Below are positions 45,048 to 54,748 of a stretch of DNA of 59,640 nucleotides, one piece after another. How positions within the stretch are numbered: the stretch's first letter is position 1; the number at the start of each line of letters is the position of its first letter. Source of the DNA: Pseudomonas defluvii (lineage in GTDB: Bacteria > Pseudomonadota > Gammaproteobacteria > Pseudomonadales > Pseudomonadaceae); NCBI RefSeq assembly GCF_001695625.1, contig NZ_MBPN01000022.1, positions 1-59,640 on the forward strand, written 5' to 3'. The position numbers were made by a program, and so were the translations under genes. The notes under the pieces are model-generated. The model was not told the DNA's origin and did no database searches. It worked only from the letters and a program-made list of their open reading frames with translations.

Positions 45048-45962
45048 TCAAAGGCTATCCGGATCCCCAAAAAACATCTGAATCCGCGAACGCAGCCAGC
45101 GTTCACCCGGGTCGTTGTCCTGAGCGCCGCGCCAGGCCATGTGCAGTTCAAAGCTGCGGACGTCGATCGGCAGTTCTTCGGCGCGCAAGCCGCCTGCAGC
45201 GGTCAGCACTTCGGCGGTGTAGTCGGGCACGATGGCCAGGATGTCGGTGCCGGTCAGCAGGCTACCCAGGCCATTGAACTGTGGCACGGCCAGTACGACA
45301 TGGCGCTTGCGGTCGAGTTTGGCGAGTTCTTCGTCGATAAAGCCACTCAGGTCACCGGCGAACGACACCAGCGCATGGGGGCGGCAGCAGAAGTCGTCCA
45401 GGCTGAGGCTGCCCGGCATGCTGTCGGCCCGCAGCAGCTTGGGTTTGCTGCGCCGCAGTACCTTGCGCTTGGCATTTGCCGGCAGGTCACTGGTGTAACT
45501 CACACCCACCGAGATCTCGCCCGAGGCGAGCAAGGCCGGCATCAGAATGTAGTTCACCCGCCGCACGACCAGCACGATACCCGGGGCTTCGGCGCGAATG
45601 CGTTTGAGCAGTTGCGGCAGCAGGGCAAACTCGGCGTCGTCGGAGAGGCCGATGCGAAAGACCGCCGTGCTGGTGGCTGGGTCAAAGTGGGCCGCACGGC
45701 TGACGGCAGTGGAGATGGAGTCCAGCGCGGGGGAGAGCAGGGCGAAGATCTCTACCGCACGCGCCGATGGCTCCATGCTGCGGCCGGTGCGGACGAACAG
45801 CGGATCGTCGAACAGCGTGCGCAGGCGCGACAGTGCGGCACTGATGGCCGGCTGGCCGAGGAACAGTTTCTCCGCTGCACGGGTCACGCTGCGTTCATGC
45901 ATCAGGGTTTCGAAGACGATCAGCAGGTTCAGGTCGACGCGGCGCAGGTCGTTACGGTTCAT
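45048..45962 (-). CDS. LysR-family regulator (NodD-like subgroup)
   Basis: The 304-residue regulator has an N-terminal winged helix (RRVDLNLLIVFETLMHERSVTRAAEKLFLGQPAISAALSRLRTLFDDPLFVRTGRSMEPSARA) typical of the NodD/PcpR/LinR type. The C-terminal effector domain covers about 95-300. It is divergent from the quinone-oxidoreductase-like gene at 46156; the gap holds the palindrome at 46031-46056. That gene is the likely target. Confidence 0.92.
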   Translation of the reverse strand: MNRNDLRRVDLNLLIVFETLMHERSVTRAAEKLFLGQPAISAALSRLRTLFDDPLFVRTGRSMEPSARAVEIFALLSPALDSISTAVSRAAHFDPATSTAVFRIGLSDDAEFALLPQLLKRIRAEAPGIVLVVRRVNYILMPALLASGEISVGVSYTSDLPANAKRKVLRRSKPKLLRADSMPGSLSLDDFCCRPHALVSFAGDLSGFIDEELAKLDRKRHVVLAVPQFNGLGSLLTGTDILAIVPDYTAEVLTAAGGLRAEELPIDVRSFELHMAWRGAQDNDPGERWLRSRIQMFFGDPDSL

Positions 45963-46030
45963 CGCTTTGCTTCACTGGATGGGGCAGGGGTGAATCTTAA
46001 GGGGAAAGGCTGCTACCCTGCACCGAATAA

Positions 46031-46056
46031 ATTGAACGTATGCCAGTACCTTCAAT
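46031..46056. promoter_or_regulatory. Inverted repeat in the LysR/oxidoreductase divergent promoter
   Basis: ATTGAA-N14-TTCAAT, perfect six-base arms, sits about 100 bp before the oxidoreductase start and 69 bp before the LysR start. Position and symmetry fit a LysR recognition site; it is not a strict T-N11-A. Confidence 0.5.
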
Positions 46057-46155
46057 CAATGACAGGCATGTCGACTATTAATAGCCACGGATGGCCTAAC
46101 CAGGAAAGCCCCGATAGAGTTCAGGGTATTAGCGATTCACTTGGCGAGGTTTGCG

Positions 46156-47178
46156 ATGTCCCGCATGATCCGTTTCCACAAGTTCGGTCCGGCCGAGGTG
46201 CTCAAATGCGAAGAGCAGGCAGCGCCGACCCCGGCTGCCGGCGAGGTGCAGATTCGCGTCCAGGCGATCGGCGTCAGTTGGTACGACGTGCTCTGGCGGC
46301 AGAACCTCGCCTCGTCTCCGGTTCGCCTGCCTGCCGGCATCGGGCATGAGATGGCTGGCGTGGTCATGGCCGTGGGTGAGGGTGTCGATGACCTCGCCGT
46401 TGGTGATAAGGTCGCCAGCTTTCCGGCCAGCAGCGCCAATACGCACCCGGTGTACGGTGAAGTCATTGTGTTGCCGCGAGACGCCTTGACGCGCTACCCC
46501 GATGTCCTCAGCCCTGTCGAGGCCAGTGTTCATTACACGCCCTTGCTGATTGCCTATTTCGCCTATGTCGACCTGGCCAGGGCCAAGGCCGGGCAGACGG
46601 CACTGGTGACCGATGCCAGCCACTGTGCCGGGCCTGCCTTCGTGCAACTGGGCAAGGCGCTGGGCATTCGGGTCATCGCTGCCACCAAGCAGGCGAGTGA
46701 GCGTGACTACCTGCTCGGTTTGGGTGCCGAGAAGGTGATCGTCACTGAAGAACAGGACCTGCTCATGCAGATCAACAAGTACACCGAAAACCGTGGCGTT
46801 GACATGGTGCTCGATGGGCTCGGCGGGCCGCAGATGTCGTTGCTGGGCGATGTCCTCGCACCGCGTGGCAGCCTGGTGCTGTACGGCTTGCAGGGCGGTA
46901 ACCAGACGCCGTTCCCGGCGTGTGCGGCCTTCCAGAAGAACATTCAGTTTTTCGTTCACTGCATTGGCAACTTCACCGGCAAGCCGGAACTGGGCATTGT
47001 GCAGGACCATGTGGCATTGCAGCGTGCACTACGTGACATCAACCAGTTCACCGCCGACCACTTGCTGACACCCCAGATCAGCAAGGTCTATCCGTTCGAG
47101 GCGTTTGTCGCCGCGCATCGGCATATGGATGAGTGCCCGAGTGGCGGGCGGATTGTGCTGGAGCTTGCTCCGCACTGA
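46156..47178 (+). CDS. MDR-superfamily quinone-oxidoreductase-like / alcohol dehydrogenase-like protein
   Basis: The protein (340 residues) is a medium-chain dehydrogenase/reductase. ATG 46156 has GAGG seven bases ahead. The N-terminal GroES-like domain shows GIGHEMAGVVMAVGEGVDDLAVGDKV; the Rossmann region has VTDASHCAGPAFVQLGKALGIRVIA, where the GxGxxG glycine pattern is altered, as in quinone oxidoreductases. The four-Cys structural zinc lobe is absent. The substrate could be a quinone or enone. The gene is controlled, I infer, by the divergent LysR. Confidence 0.87.
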   Translation: MSRMIRFHKFGPAEVLKCEEQAAPTPAAGEVQIRVQAIGVSWYDVLWRQNLASSPVRLPAGIGHEMAGVVMAVGEGVDDLAVGDKVASFPASSANTHPVYGEVIVLPRDALTRYPDVLSPVEASVHYTPLLIAYFAYVDLARAKAGQTALVTDASHCAGPAFVQLGKALGIRVIAATKQASERDYLLGLGAEKVIVTEEQDLLMQINKYTENRGVDMVLDGLGGPQMSLLGDVLAPRGSLVLYGLQGGNQTPFPACAAFQKNIQFFVHCIGNFTGKPELGIVQDHVALQRALRDINQFTADHLLTPQISKVYPFEAFVAAHRHMDECPSGGRIVLELAPH

Positions 47179-47229
47179 CGGCTTGGGCCTGTTGGGCCGC
47201 AGTCGTTTGATTTAATGACAGGCTAGGCC

Positions 47230-48261
47230 TTACGGTTGCGGTTCGTAAGGTCCTGGCGGGGCATCGATAGCGCGAACACTGCTTTCGATCTGCTCTGCCA
47301 GGTAATACACCCCGGCCATTACACCCGTGGCGCGGTTTTCCAGCAGTGTTGCCCATTCTTCGTCCAGGGCGACGTTCAATATGACCCTGAGCTGCTCGAC
47401 CATCTCTGGTCGCTCGCTGTCATGCATCAGTGCGCCAACGCCCGTGACTACCAGTGAAATCATCATTCCGGCAACCCGGCCCACGGCGGCCGCCGTTGCG
47501 CTCGCCGCACCACGCACGGGCAGGGTGGACTCCAGTTTTTCGCTGGTGCGTTGCGCAACCGAAGACAACACCGCATCTGCCTGGTCTGCTCCAGTTGCAC
47601 CCGCAGCCGTGCGCACCTGCGTTACCAGTGCCGCATACGCCGGCAGTTTGCTGACTGGGTTGGTGTAGACCAACTGGTAAAGCGATGCGTTGAGGGTAGG
47701 GGGTGGCCCCAGGCTGATCGCAGGGATACGGCTGAGCCGCAGGTTGAATTGGTCGGGCGGTAAACGATAGCGCTGCACGATACCCTGAAGTTGCGGACCG
47801 AGCAGTTGGGCGTACAGCGCGATGGCTTGTTGCATGACCGCATCGGGATCAATCTCCTTGGCGACCGGCTCCAACACCCGTTCGTGGTATTGCTCTTGAA
47901 GGTATGCAGCCAGGCGCTTTTCGCCGGGTTCAGTGTCATTGCCGGCGTTCATTTTGTACCAGGCAACCTTGATGGTCAGCCATTGCTGGGTCCAGTAGCT
48001 GGTGAACCAGGGAATGAAGTCGGCTTCGGTCTGCTGGTAGACGCGGTCCCGCCAGGCTTTCATCGAGCGGCGTGCGTAGTCTTTGACCGACTCTGTGACT
48101 GCCTGCGAAGCACTGACGATTTCCCAGTCCACCTGCTGCCAGGTGGATTCAGGTATCACCACAGGCGCTTGCGTTTCGGGTGCCGGCGCTTTTGAGGCGC
48201 AGCCAGGCATACCCGCCAGGAGCGCAATGATCAGGGCCACGGTCAGGGAACGTCGATTCAA
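47230..48261 (-). CDS. Predicted lipoprotein of unknown function
   Basis: A TTG at 48261 gives MNRRSLTVALIIALLAGMPGC, a good signal with lipobox-like GMPGC and lipidated Cys at about residue 21. The frame is open to a TTG at 48291, which would add ten residues before the charged N-terminus. GGGGGA precedes 48261. The mature part (about 323 residues) is helical with Trp-rich WFTSYWTQQWLTIKVAWYKM near residue 95, and ends in Pro/Gln. It resembles no family I can name. The promoter side contains a 13-base homopolymer of C on the plus strand (G on the coding strand). Confidence 0.75.
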   Translation of the reverse strand: MNRRSLTVALIIALLAGMPGCASKAPAPETQAPVVIPESTWQQVDWEIVSASQAVTESVKDYARRSMKAWRDRVYQQTEADFIPWFTSYWTQQWLTIKVAWYKMNAGNDTEPGEKRLAAYLQEQYHERVLEPVAKEIDPDAVMQQAIALYAQLLGPQLQGIVQRYRLPPDQFNLRLSRIPAISLGPPPTLNASLYQLVYTNPVSKLPAYAALVTQVRTAAGATGADQADAVLSSVAQRTSEKLESTLPVRGAASATAAAVGRVAGMMISLVVTGVGALMHDSERPEMVEQLRVILNVALDEEWATLLENRATGVMAGVYYLAEQIESSVRAIDAPPGPYEPQP

Positions 48262-48313
48262 GACCGCAGTCCCCCAGATGAGGTTCGACAATGGGTGGGT
48301 TCTGCTGTGCCTG

Positions 48314-48326
48314 CCCCCCCCCCCCC
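48314..48326. repeat. Homopolymeric tract C13 (G13 on the coding strand)
   Basis: Thirteen C residues without interruption lie 23 bp outside the upstream TTG (48291) and 53 bp outside the preferred start (48261) of the lipoprotein gene. Long G/C runs are rare in Pseudomonas and change length readily by slippage. Confidence 0.9.
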
Positions 48327-48630
48327 GCCAGTACGCTACCTGTTAAGTATAGGTGGCGAACCGGTCGTTCAGCGCCCGTGCGGTACAACGCTTTCTATTG
48401 TGTGCAAGCCGCTGTCCAGTGGCTAACAGAGTTGCATAAAGGCTGTTGCGCGAACAACAGCAGCGGTGTTCTTCCTGGAAAAATATTCAATAAAAACAAT
48501 TGGATACGATTGGCACAAAAGCTGCTGATAGTCCTGCAGCCTGTCCGCCGGACATACCGAAACAGTGCCTTAGCCGGTGCGGTGTTTAGCCCGCACCCAG
48601 GTCCAATCGAAATCGACAAGGAAGAACCGC

Positions 48631-49236
48631 ATGTCAATACACTGGCTTCGCCATGCCGCCCTGGGTGGGCTGCTGCTGGCGGCGAATGGCCTCGCTCTGG
48701 CGGCAGACAGCCCTTGGCAAGTGCGCCTGGGCGTCAGCAATATCGTCCCAACCTCCGAATCTGGCAGCATTCAGCCTGGCACGGTCGATATCGACAGTGA
48801 TGCCGGCCCGACCTTCAACCTGGCGTACTTCCTGACACCAAACCTTGCCATCGACGTACTGGGCGGTCTGCCGTTCAAACACGACATCAAACTGAACGGC
48901 AGCAAGGTTGGCAGCACCAAGCAATTGCCGCCGATTGTCTCGCTGCAGTGGCACTTCGCCCCCGACGCCCGTGTGCGGCCCTTTGTCGGTGTCGGCCTGA
49001 ATTACACCTATTTCTACGACGAGCATCTGGATAACGGCGCCAAGCTGGAGCTTTCCGACTCTTGGGGAGCCGCCTTCCAGGCGGGGCTCGATATTGCCAT
49101 TGATGACCACTGGAGCCTCGGCGGCGATGTGCGCTACGCGAAAATCGACAGCACCGTGAAGATCGACGGCCAGAAGGTCGGCAGCGTCGATGTCGACCCG
49201 ACGGTGTACAGCCTCAACCTTGCCTATCGTTTTTGA
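48631..49236 (+). CDS. ompW: OmpW-family outer-membrane protein
   Basis: The 201-residue protein has a signal peptide ending ALAAD and an eight-stranded barrel. Key features: WQVRLGVSNIVPTSESGS, FNLAYFLTPNLAIDVLGGLPFKHDI, PPIVSLQWHFAPDARVRPFVGVGLNYTYFYDE and terminal SLNLAYRF (aromatic end). OmpW channels carry small hydrophobic or charged compounds and are often tied to stress and low iron/oxygen. AAGGAAG eight bases ahead of ATG. No FNR/ANR box was seen in the 340-bp gap upstream, which contains the lipoprotein promoter as well. It is 12 bp before sfnB, so an operon is likely. Confidence 0.93.
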   Translation: MSIHWLRHAALGGLLLAANGLALAADSPWQVRLGVSNIVPTSESGSIQPGTVDIDSDAGPTFNLAYFLTPNLAIDVLGGLPFKHDIKLNGSKVGSTKQLPPIVSLQWHFAPDARVRPFVGVGLNYTYFYDEHLDNGAKLELSDSWGAAFQAGLDIAIDDHWSLGGDVRYAKIDSTVKIDGQKVGSVDVDPTVYSLNLAYRF

Positions 49237-49248
49237 AGGAAACTCGCC

Positions 49249-50493
49249 ATGACTGAATTGAACATCCCATTGGCCGAGCAGGCCGACGCCTTTATCCAAA
49301 CCCAATCAAGCACGCCGGCACAGCGCCTGACCAGTGAAGCGCAGGCCATTGAAACGGCCCGGCGCCTGGCCAGCGAGTTTGCCCGTGAGGCCGTTGCGCG
49401 TGATCGCGAGCGGCGTCTGCCGGTTGCCGAACTCGACGCATACTCCCAGAGCGGGCTATGGAGCATCGTGGTACCCAAGGCGTACGGTGGGCTGGGCGCC
49501 GGTTACCGAACGGTCGGTGAAGTCTTCAAGCAGATCTCGTCGGCGGACGGCTCACTGGGCCAACTGGCGCAGAACCACTTCGTTATCCTGGCCCACATCG
49601 CCTTTGACGCCAGTGAGCAGCAGAAGCGCTTTTTCTTCGACCTGGCACTGTCAGGCGCACGCTTTGGCAATGCCTTCTCCGAGCGTGGCAGCAAGCACGT
49701 AGCAGACTTCCAGACCCGTATCAGCGCTGAAGGCGACGATTTTGTGGTGAGCGGCCAGAAGTTCTTTTCCACGGGGGCGCTGTTGGCGCACTGGGTGCCG
49801 ATTGTCGCGGTTACCGAGGAAGGCTTGCCACACCTGGCCGTGGTGCCACGCAATGCACCGGGGCTGAAGGTGGTGAACGACTGGTCCAGTTTCGGTCAGC
49901 GCACCACCGCCAGCGGTACGGTGCTGATCGATCAGGTAAGGGTACCTGCCGCGCAGGTGGTGCCGATCTGGAAGGCGTTCGACCGTCCGACCGCAGGCGG
50001 TGCCATTTCTCAGTTCATCCAGGCTGCCATCGATGCGGGCCTCGCCCGTGGCGCGTTCAACGATACCCTGGACTATGTGCGTCGGCATACCCGTCCATGG
50101 ATCGACTCGGGGTTGGAGAAAGCCACGGATGATCCGTACATCATTCAGCAGGTGGGCGATTTGCAGATTCGCTTGCGTGCCGCTGATGCGGTATTGGACC
50201 TGGCGGCTGATGCGATTGACCATGCACTGCGCGAGCCGACAGAAGACAACGTGGCGCAGGCCTCGCTGCTCACCGCCGAAGCCAAGGTGCTGACCACCGA
50301 AGTGGCAATCCTGGCCAGCAACCGCCTGTTTGAATTGGCGGGTACCCGGTCGACCCTTGAGGAATACGGGCTTGACCGTCATTGGCGCAACGCCCGCGTG
50401 CATACGCTACACGACCCGGTGCGCTGGAAGTACCACATCGTTGGCAACTATGCGCTCAATGGCGTCAAGCCACCTCGCCACCCCTGGAGCTGA
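49249..50493 (+). CDS. sfnB: SfnB-family sulfur acquisition oxidoreductase
   Basis: The 414-residue protein is an acyl-CoA-dehydrogenase-fold flavoprotein close to SfnB, which is required for use of dimethyl sulfone and other organosulfur compounds as sulfur source. Motifs: WSIVVPKAYGGLGAG, SSADGSLGQLAQNHF, RISAEGDDFVVSGQKFFSTGALLAHW and the C-terminal FELAGTRSTLEEYGLDRHWRNARVHTLHDPVRWK. The latter histidine-rich terminus is found in this subgroup and in DszC-type monooxygenases. Expression is likely sulfur-controlled, but no sigma-54 site was identified. Confidence 0.9.
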   Translation: MTELNIPLAEQADAFIQTQSSTPAQRLTSEAQAIETARRLASEFAREAVARDRERRLPVAELDAYSQSGLWSIVVPKAYGGLGAGYRTVGEVFKQISSADGSLGQLAQNHFVILAHIAFDASEQQKRFFFDLALSGARFGNAFSERGSKHVADFQTRISAEGDDFVVSGQKFFSTGALLAHWVPIVAVTEEGLPHLAVVPRNAPGLKVVNDWSSFGQRTTASGTVLIDQVRVPAAQVVPIWKAFDRPTAGGAISQFIQAAIDAGLARGAFNDTLDYVRRHTRPWIDSGLEKATDDPYIIQQVGDLQIRLRAADAVLDLAADAIDHALREPTEDNVAQASLLTAEAKVLTTEVAILASNRLFELAGTRSTLEEYGLDRHWRNARVHTLHDPVRWKYHIVGNYALNGVKPPRHPWS

Positions 50494-50507
50494 TCGGCGT
50501 GTGCTGG

Positions 50508-51188
50508 CTAGGCACTGTGTGGTGTTGTAATGCGACCTAAGTGTCCTGTTTTTATCCAAACGCTTGCGCCATCAGTGCCCGCTGTGGCGACCAAATGGTC
50601 GCCTTTGGGCAGGCGCATCCACGACAGGGTTGAGAGCAGGTCGCCATCAACCTCCACCTCACCGGCCAGCACCAGCAATTCGGCGCCATCCGGGCATGCC
50701 ATCTCGATGTGCGTGCCTGGCACCAATACCTCCAGACGTACCGTTTCGTGGCCGTCCTGGAACAATGGGATAACGCCTACACCCGGGCGTTGGGTATCCG
50801 GTATCAGCGTTGCGTGGTTCATGTCGATCACGCAGTGATGACGGTCTGCCGGATCGAACTGCCAGAGTTTGACGAAGATGATGCAACCATTGCTGGAGCG
50901 AGGTGTGTGCCGCGAGGTTGGAGGATTGCGCACATAAGTGCCGGCAGGGTAGTCGCCATGTTCATCCTGGAACACACCCTCCAGTACGATGAACTCCTCG
51001 CCGCCGTCGTGGGTGTGAGGGCTGAATTGACTGTCAGGCGCATAGCGCACGATGGAGGTGGCGCGTGCAACTTCGTTACCGATGCGGTCGAGCATTCGTC
51101 GCTGCACGCCCTGCATAGGGGAGTCTACCCAAGGCATGTGTGCTGCGTGCAGCACGATACGCTGGTCGAAGTCGGCGTTGATTTCCAT
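50508..51188 (-). CDS. Bicupin-type protein (ChrR-like cupin)
   Basis: The 226-residue protein contains a first cupin (about 40-105) with metal ligands in SPHTHDGGEEFIVLEG and a distal His in the second motif (NPPTSRHTP), and a second, weaker cupin half (about 145-210, PGTHIEMACPDGAELLVLAGEVEVDG). It resembles the cupin part of anti-sigma factor ChrR and acetophenone dioxygenases, but has no zinc-binding anti-sigma N-terminus. Enzymatic or sensing role unknown. It converges with sfnB. Confidence 0.85.
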   Translation of the reverse strand: MEINADFDQRIVLHAAHMPWVDSPMQGVQRRMLDRIGNEVARATSIVRYAPDSQFSPHTHDGGEEFIVLEGVFQDEHGDYPAGTYVRNPPTSRHTPRSSNGCIIFVKLWQFDPADRHHCVIDMNHATLIPDTQRPGVGVIPLFQDGHETVRLEVLVPGTHIEMACPDGAELLVLAGEVEVDGDLLSTLSWMRLPKGDHLVATAGTDGASVWIKTGHLGRITTPHSA

Positions 51189-51300
51189 GCAGGGGGTTCT
51201 CGTTTTGGCGGCGGTTCGGGTTACCTGTCACCCGTTAGTGTTGTGCCAACGCCGCGGCCGCGCAAGGCGTTAGTACTTGCCGCTGGGAAGCAGGCTCTTT

Positions 51301-51330
51301 AAATAAAAAACCCTTGCGTTCTGGCAAGGG
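51301..51330 (-). terminator. Terminator after the small unknown gene
   Basis: Stem CCCTTGC/GCAAGGG with a six-base loop, followed on the minus strand by TTTTTTATTT. It closes the 80-residue gene at 51352. It lies 22 bp before that gene's stop on the minus strand. Confidence 0.85.
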
Positions 51331-51351
51331 CTTTTCCACGTCTGAGGGTGG

Positions 51352-51594
51352 TTATTCTTCGACAGTTTCGAGGGTGTTCTTGATGTGCTGAAACAGCGTG
51401 TCCTGGCACGTCCGGTATTGGCGTTCTAGTTCATCAAGCTCTTGCATTCTAGAAAGCCAAACCTCGTCGGATACAGTACTTAGTTGTTCCAGGGTGTTTT
51501 GCCAAGTAGCTTTGGCGCAGTCAGTGGCATTCAGCAAGGCTAGAAAGTGTGCGTCTACAGGCAGTGCTTGCGCAGAGTGTTTCCGTGACAACAT
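51352..51594 (-). CDS. Small helical protein of unknown function (80 residues)
   Basis: The frame has an ATG at 51594, is tightly followed by a terminator, and encodes a leucine- and glutamate-rich sequence with a likely coiled coil (EVWLSRMQELDELERQYRTCQDTLFQHIKNTLETVEE). Its base composition is AT-richer than its neighbours. The presence of a dedicated terminator and of a GGTTAA-N2-TTAACC palindrome 32 bp upstream (51626-51639) argue that it is expressed. I recognise no family. Confidence 0.6.
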   Translation of the reverse strand: MLSRKHSAQALPVDAHFLALLNATDCAKATWQNTLEQLSTVSDEVWLSRMQELDELERQYRTCQDTLFQHIKNTLETVEE

Positions 51595-52082
51595 TAAAAA
51601 ACCCGGTAATCCATTGAATTAGTGTGGTTAATGTTAACCCTCTGTGAGCGAAAAATCGTGTGGTATACGACGAATGGATAGTGGGCTATCGGTTTGTGCT
51701 CGGTGTTGTCAGAGGTTTTCCATGGCCTGTCACAAGGCTTAAACATGGCGTCGGCAAAATGACGTCAAAATGCTCACGGGGCGATGTTAAAGTGATATTA
51801 TTCTGCGCTGGCGATGTGCAGGTTTGAGCTGTGAGGGTGTGCGTATCGGCCCAGGAGCAGATTATTTAGAAGCGTATTCACGGATGGCATCGTAAAAAGG
51901 ACCCTCGGGTTTGTAACTTTCACATACCGCATTCATAACCGCTCAACTTATTCAGGGTTCGCCGTGTGCCTGGCGATTTAACGTCATGAACGCTGCGATG
52001 TAGTACCAGTCGCCTGAAAATCATCGGATATAAAGTTTTTGCCAGAGCGTTTTACACGTCGTGGCCGCCAAGGATTATGTGC
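51595..52082. promoter_or_regulatory. Intergenic region between the small gene and the chemoreceptor
   Basis: A 488-bp non-coding gap. It has the perfect-arm palindrome GGTTAA-TG-TTAACC at 51626-51639 near the small gene. TAAAG appears at 52031-52035, but no GCCGATAA-type second half follows at FliA spacing, so I do not call a sigma-28 promoter. Nothing else was recognised. Confidence 0.45.
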
Positions 52083-53960
52083 ATGTTCAATCAGCTTAAA
52101 TTCAGCCAGAAAATTTTGCTCGCCGCCGCTGTGGTAGTGGTGATGATTTTCTCCTTATCCAGCCTCTATAGTTACTCGTTACAGCGCGATGCGGTCAGCA
52201 AGAGCCTGGAGAACTACCTCAACGATATTGGCGGCGCCACCGCCAAGGGCATCCAGAGCTGGCTGGCAGGGCGTATTTTGCTGGTGGAAAACACTGCTCA
52301 GTCGATTGCGCGTAACCCGGCACCCGAGGAGGTCGTTAGCCTGCTGGAACAAAAAACGCTGCTGTCAAACTTTGTGTTCACCTACCTGGGGAGCACTGAC
52401 GGCCGTTTTACCATGCGCCCGGACAGCAAGATGCCGGATGGCTATGACCCCCGCACGCGACCTTGGTACCTGGCCGCCAAGGCGGCTGGAGGCACCATCC
52501 TGACCGAGCCCTATGTTGATGCGGTCACCGGCGGGCTTGCCGTAGCCATCGCCACGCCTGCAGGCAGCGCGGGTGTGCTGAGCAGCGATCTGAACCTTAA
52601 CGTGCTGAATGACACCATCAATTCGCTGAATTTCAATGGTTTGGGTTACGCATTCCTCATGAGCAGTGATGGCCGGATTCTGGTTCACCCAGACAAGAGC
52701 CTGGTCATGAAGAACCTGAAGGATGTGTACCCTCACAATACGCCACGTATCGGCGACAACTTCAGCGAGGCGAGCAACCAGAACGGTACGCGTATTCTCA
52801 GTTTCTCCCATATCGACGACCTGCCTTCCGCTGACTGGTACATCGTACTGTCTGTTGATAAAGCCAAGGCTTACTCGCTGCTCAGCGAATACCGCACGTC
52901 AGCGATCATCACCACGCTGGTCGCGGTCGCTGTGATCATGCTGTTGCTCGGCGTCCTGATCCATGTGCTTATGCGCCCGCTGAACGCCATGGGTGTTGCC
53001 ATGCGTGACATTGCCAAGGGCGAAGGGGACCTGACCAAGCGCCTGACGGTACATACTCAGGACGAATTTGGTGAGCTGGCCACGGCCTTTAACCAGTTTG
53101 TCGAGCGCATTCATGCCTCTATCCGCGAAGTGTCGTCGTCGGCTTTCCATCTGAGCGATGTGGCGACCCAAGTGGTCACGGCTTCCAATTCGTCGATGCT
53201 CAACTCCGACGAACAAGCCAGCCGTACCAATAGCGTGGCTGCGGCCATCAATGAACTGGGTGCCGCCGCCCAAGAAATCGCACGCAATGCCGCAGAGGCT
53301 GCACACCAGGCCAGCGATGCGCGGGCGCGGGCGGAAGAAGGCCAGAGCATTGTGGACGCCACCATCAAGACGATGAACCAGCTGTCCGCCAGGATCAGTG
53401 ACTCGTGTGGCAACATCGAGGCGCTGAACGGCAAGACGGTCGACATTGGTCAGATTCTTGAGGTCATCCAGAGTATTTCCGACCAGACCAACCTGCTGGC
53501 ACTCAACGCCGCCATTGAGGCAGCGCGTGCCGGTGAAGCCGGGCGCGGCTTCGCTGTGGTCGCCGATGAAGTGCGCAACCTTGCCCACCGCACACGAAGC
53601 TCGGCGCAGGAAATCCAGCAGATGATCGAGGAGTTGCAGGTTGGTTCCAAGCAGTCGGTAGAAACGATGGTAGAAAGCCAACGCGACAGCGAAAGTAGCG
53701 TCTTGATCGCCAATCAGGCCGGCTCCAGCCTTGGGGTTGTCACCGAGCGTATTGGTGAAATCGACAATATGAACCAGTCCGTGGCCACGGCGACAGAAGA
53801 GCAGACATCGGTGATCGAGGCGCTCAACCTGGACATCAACGAGATCAATACCCTCAACCAGGACGGTGTCGAGAACCTGCAAGCGACCTTGCGCGCCTGC
53901 AACGATCTGGAGCGTGAAGCCAACCGCCTCAAGCATCTGGTCGGAACCTTCCGCATCTGA
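52083..53960 (+). CDS. Amino-acid chemoreceptor (PctA-like dCache MCP)
   Basis: The 625-residue methyl-accepting chemotaxis protein has TM1 (about 10-30), periplasmic dCache_1, TM2 (about 275-297), HAMP and a cytoplasmic signalling domain with the hairpin tip [43 protein letters not shown] chose ATG 52083 over 52077 because AAGGA then sits eight bases ahead instead of two. With this start the ligand motif of the amino-acid dCache type falls at Tyr101, Arg126, Trp128, Tyr129, Tyr144 and Asp146, the same numbers as recalled for P. aeruginosa PctA. It should therefore sense amino acids or related amines. Confidence 0.93.
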   Translation: MFNQLKFSQKILLAAAVVVVMIFSLSSLYSYSLQRDAVSKSLENYLNDIGGATAKGIQSWLAGRILLVENTAQSIARNPAPEEVVSLLEQKTLLSNFVFTYLGSTDGRFTMRPDSKMPDGYDPRTRPWYLAAKAAGGTILTEPYVDAVTGGLAVAIATPAGSAGVLSSDLNLNVLNDTINSLNFNGLGYAFLMSSDGRILVHPDKSLVMKNLKDVYPHNTPRIGDNFSEASNQNGTRILSFSHIDDLPSADWYIVLSVDKAKAYSLLSEYRTSAIITTLVAVAVIMLLLGVLIHVLMRPLNAMGVAMRDIAKGEGDLTKRLTVHTQDEFGELATAFNQFVERIHASIREVSSSAFHLSDVATQVVTASNSSMLNSDEQASRTNSVAAAINELGAAAQEIARNAAEAAHQASDARARAEEGQSIVDATIKTMNQLSARISDSCGNIEALNGKTVDIGQILEVIQSISDQTNLLALNAAIEAARAGEAGRGFAVVADEVRNLAHRTRSSAQEIQQMIEELQVGSKQSVETMVESQRDSESSVLIANQAGSSLGVVTERIGEIDNMNQSVATATEEQTSVIEALNLDINEINTLNQDGVENLQATLRACNDLEREANRLKHLVGTFRI

Positions 53961-54022
53961 TTTCGGCCAGCCGCTGCGCCATGTGAGCCAAGGCGCAGTG
54001 TTGGACGGGTAGGGGCTTGCCC

Positions 54023-54574
54023 TTATCCGTCCTGGTGCAGGCGTGCGCCGTGCCGCAAACTCATCCAGTCCTCACGACTCAAGCGGTACATGCGCACTGG
54101 TCGGCCATGAAACTCGCGTAACTCGAATGTCGTAAAGCCGGTTTTTTCAGCCACCCTCAACGAGGCGACGTGCTCCGGTTCGATGACTACAACGACAGAC
54201 GCTATTTGTTTTCGAGCAAAAACGTCATCAACAACAGCGTTGCTCGCTTCGCAGGCAAGCCCTTGGTTCCAGTACCTTCTGGCCAGGCGATACCCTAGAT
54301 TGGCCTCTTCTGCGCCATCAATCACTTCCGGCCCAACGCCACAAAATCCGACGAGGTCATTCGCGGCTTTTTCGACCAAGGCCCACGGACCTATGCCGAG
54401 CGAGGCGTAGCAGGCCTGGCACCATTCAATAAAACGCCGGGTAGCCTGCTCGTTACATACCCCGCGCACCGAATACCTCATCACCTCAGGGTCGCTCAGC
54501 ATTGCTGCCAGCGCGGGTAGATCGTGCTGTGATAGATGTCGCCCCATCAACCTCGGCGTTTCAAATACATGCAC
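54023..54574 (-). CDS. GNAT N-acetyltransferase (RimJ/RimL type)
   Basis: The 183-residue protein begins FETPRLMGRHLSQHDLPALAAMLSDPEVMRY and carries the GNAT acetyl-CoA-binding region (NLGYRLARRYWNQGLACEASNAVV) and SLRVAEKTGFTTFELREFHGRPVRMYRLSREDW. This is the RimJ/RimL-like subgroup that acetylates protein N-termini or small amines. It shares no operon. A short inverted repeat (CTGCGCC/GGCGCAG, 53972-53998) lies between it and the chemoreceptor. Confidence 0.9.
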   Translation of the reverse strand: MHVFETPRLMGRHLSQHDLPALAAMLSDPEVMRYSVRGVCNEQATRRFIEWCQACYASLGIGPWALVEKAANDLVGFCGVGPEVIDGAEEANLGYRLARRYWNQGLACEASNAVVDDVFARKQIASVVVVIEPEHVASLRVAEKTGFTTFELREFHGRPVRMYRLSREDWMSLRHGARLHQDG

Positions 54575-54748
54575 TCATCTCTCCTTGTGCCTGCCCTTAA
54601 GTTGATCTGCGCGCGGGTGCGCGTCGTCCTTGCATGCTGAGTAATTGCATGGACTTGACCACCCATTTGCATTCGACTTGACCAGTGCACGTGATCTCCA
54701 TGACTGGCTGGACTCGAGCCAAAGCATACGGTGGCGAAAGGCGAAAGT

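Noticed and set aside
52020..52082. FliA (sigma-28) promoter for the chemoreceptor
   Set aside because: TAAAG occurs but no acceptable second hexamer at the required spacing.
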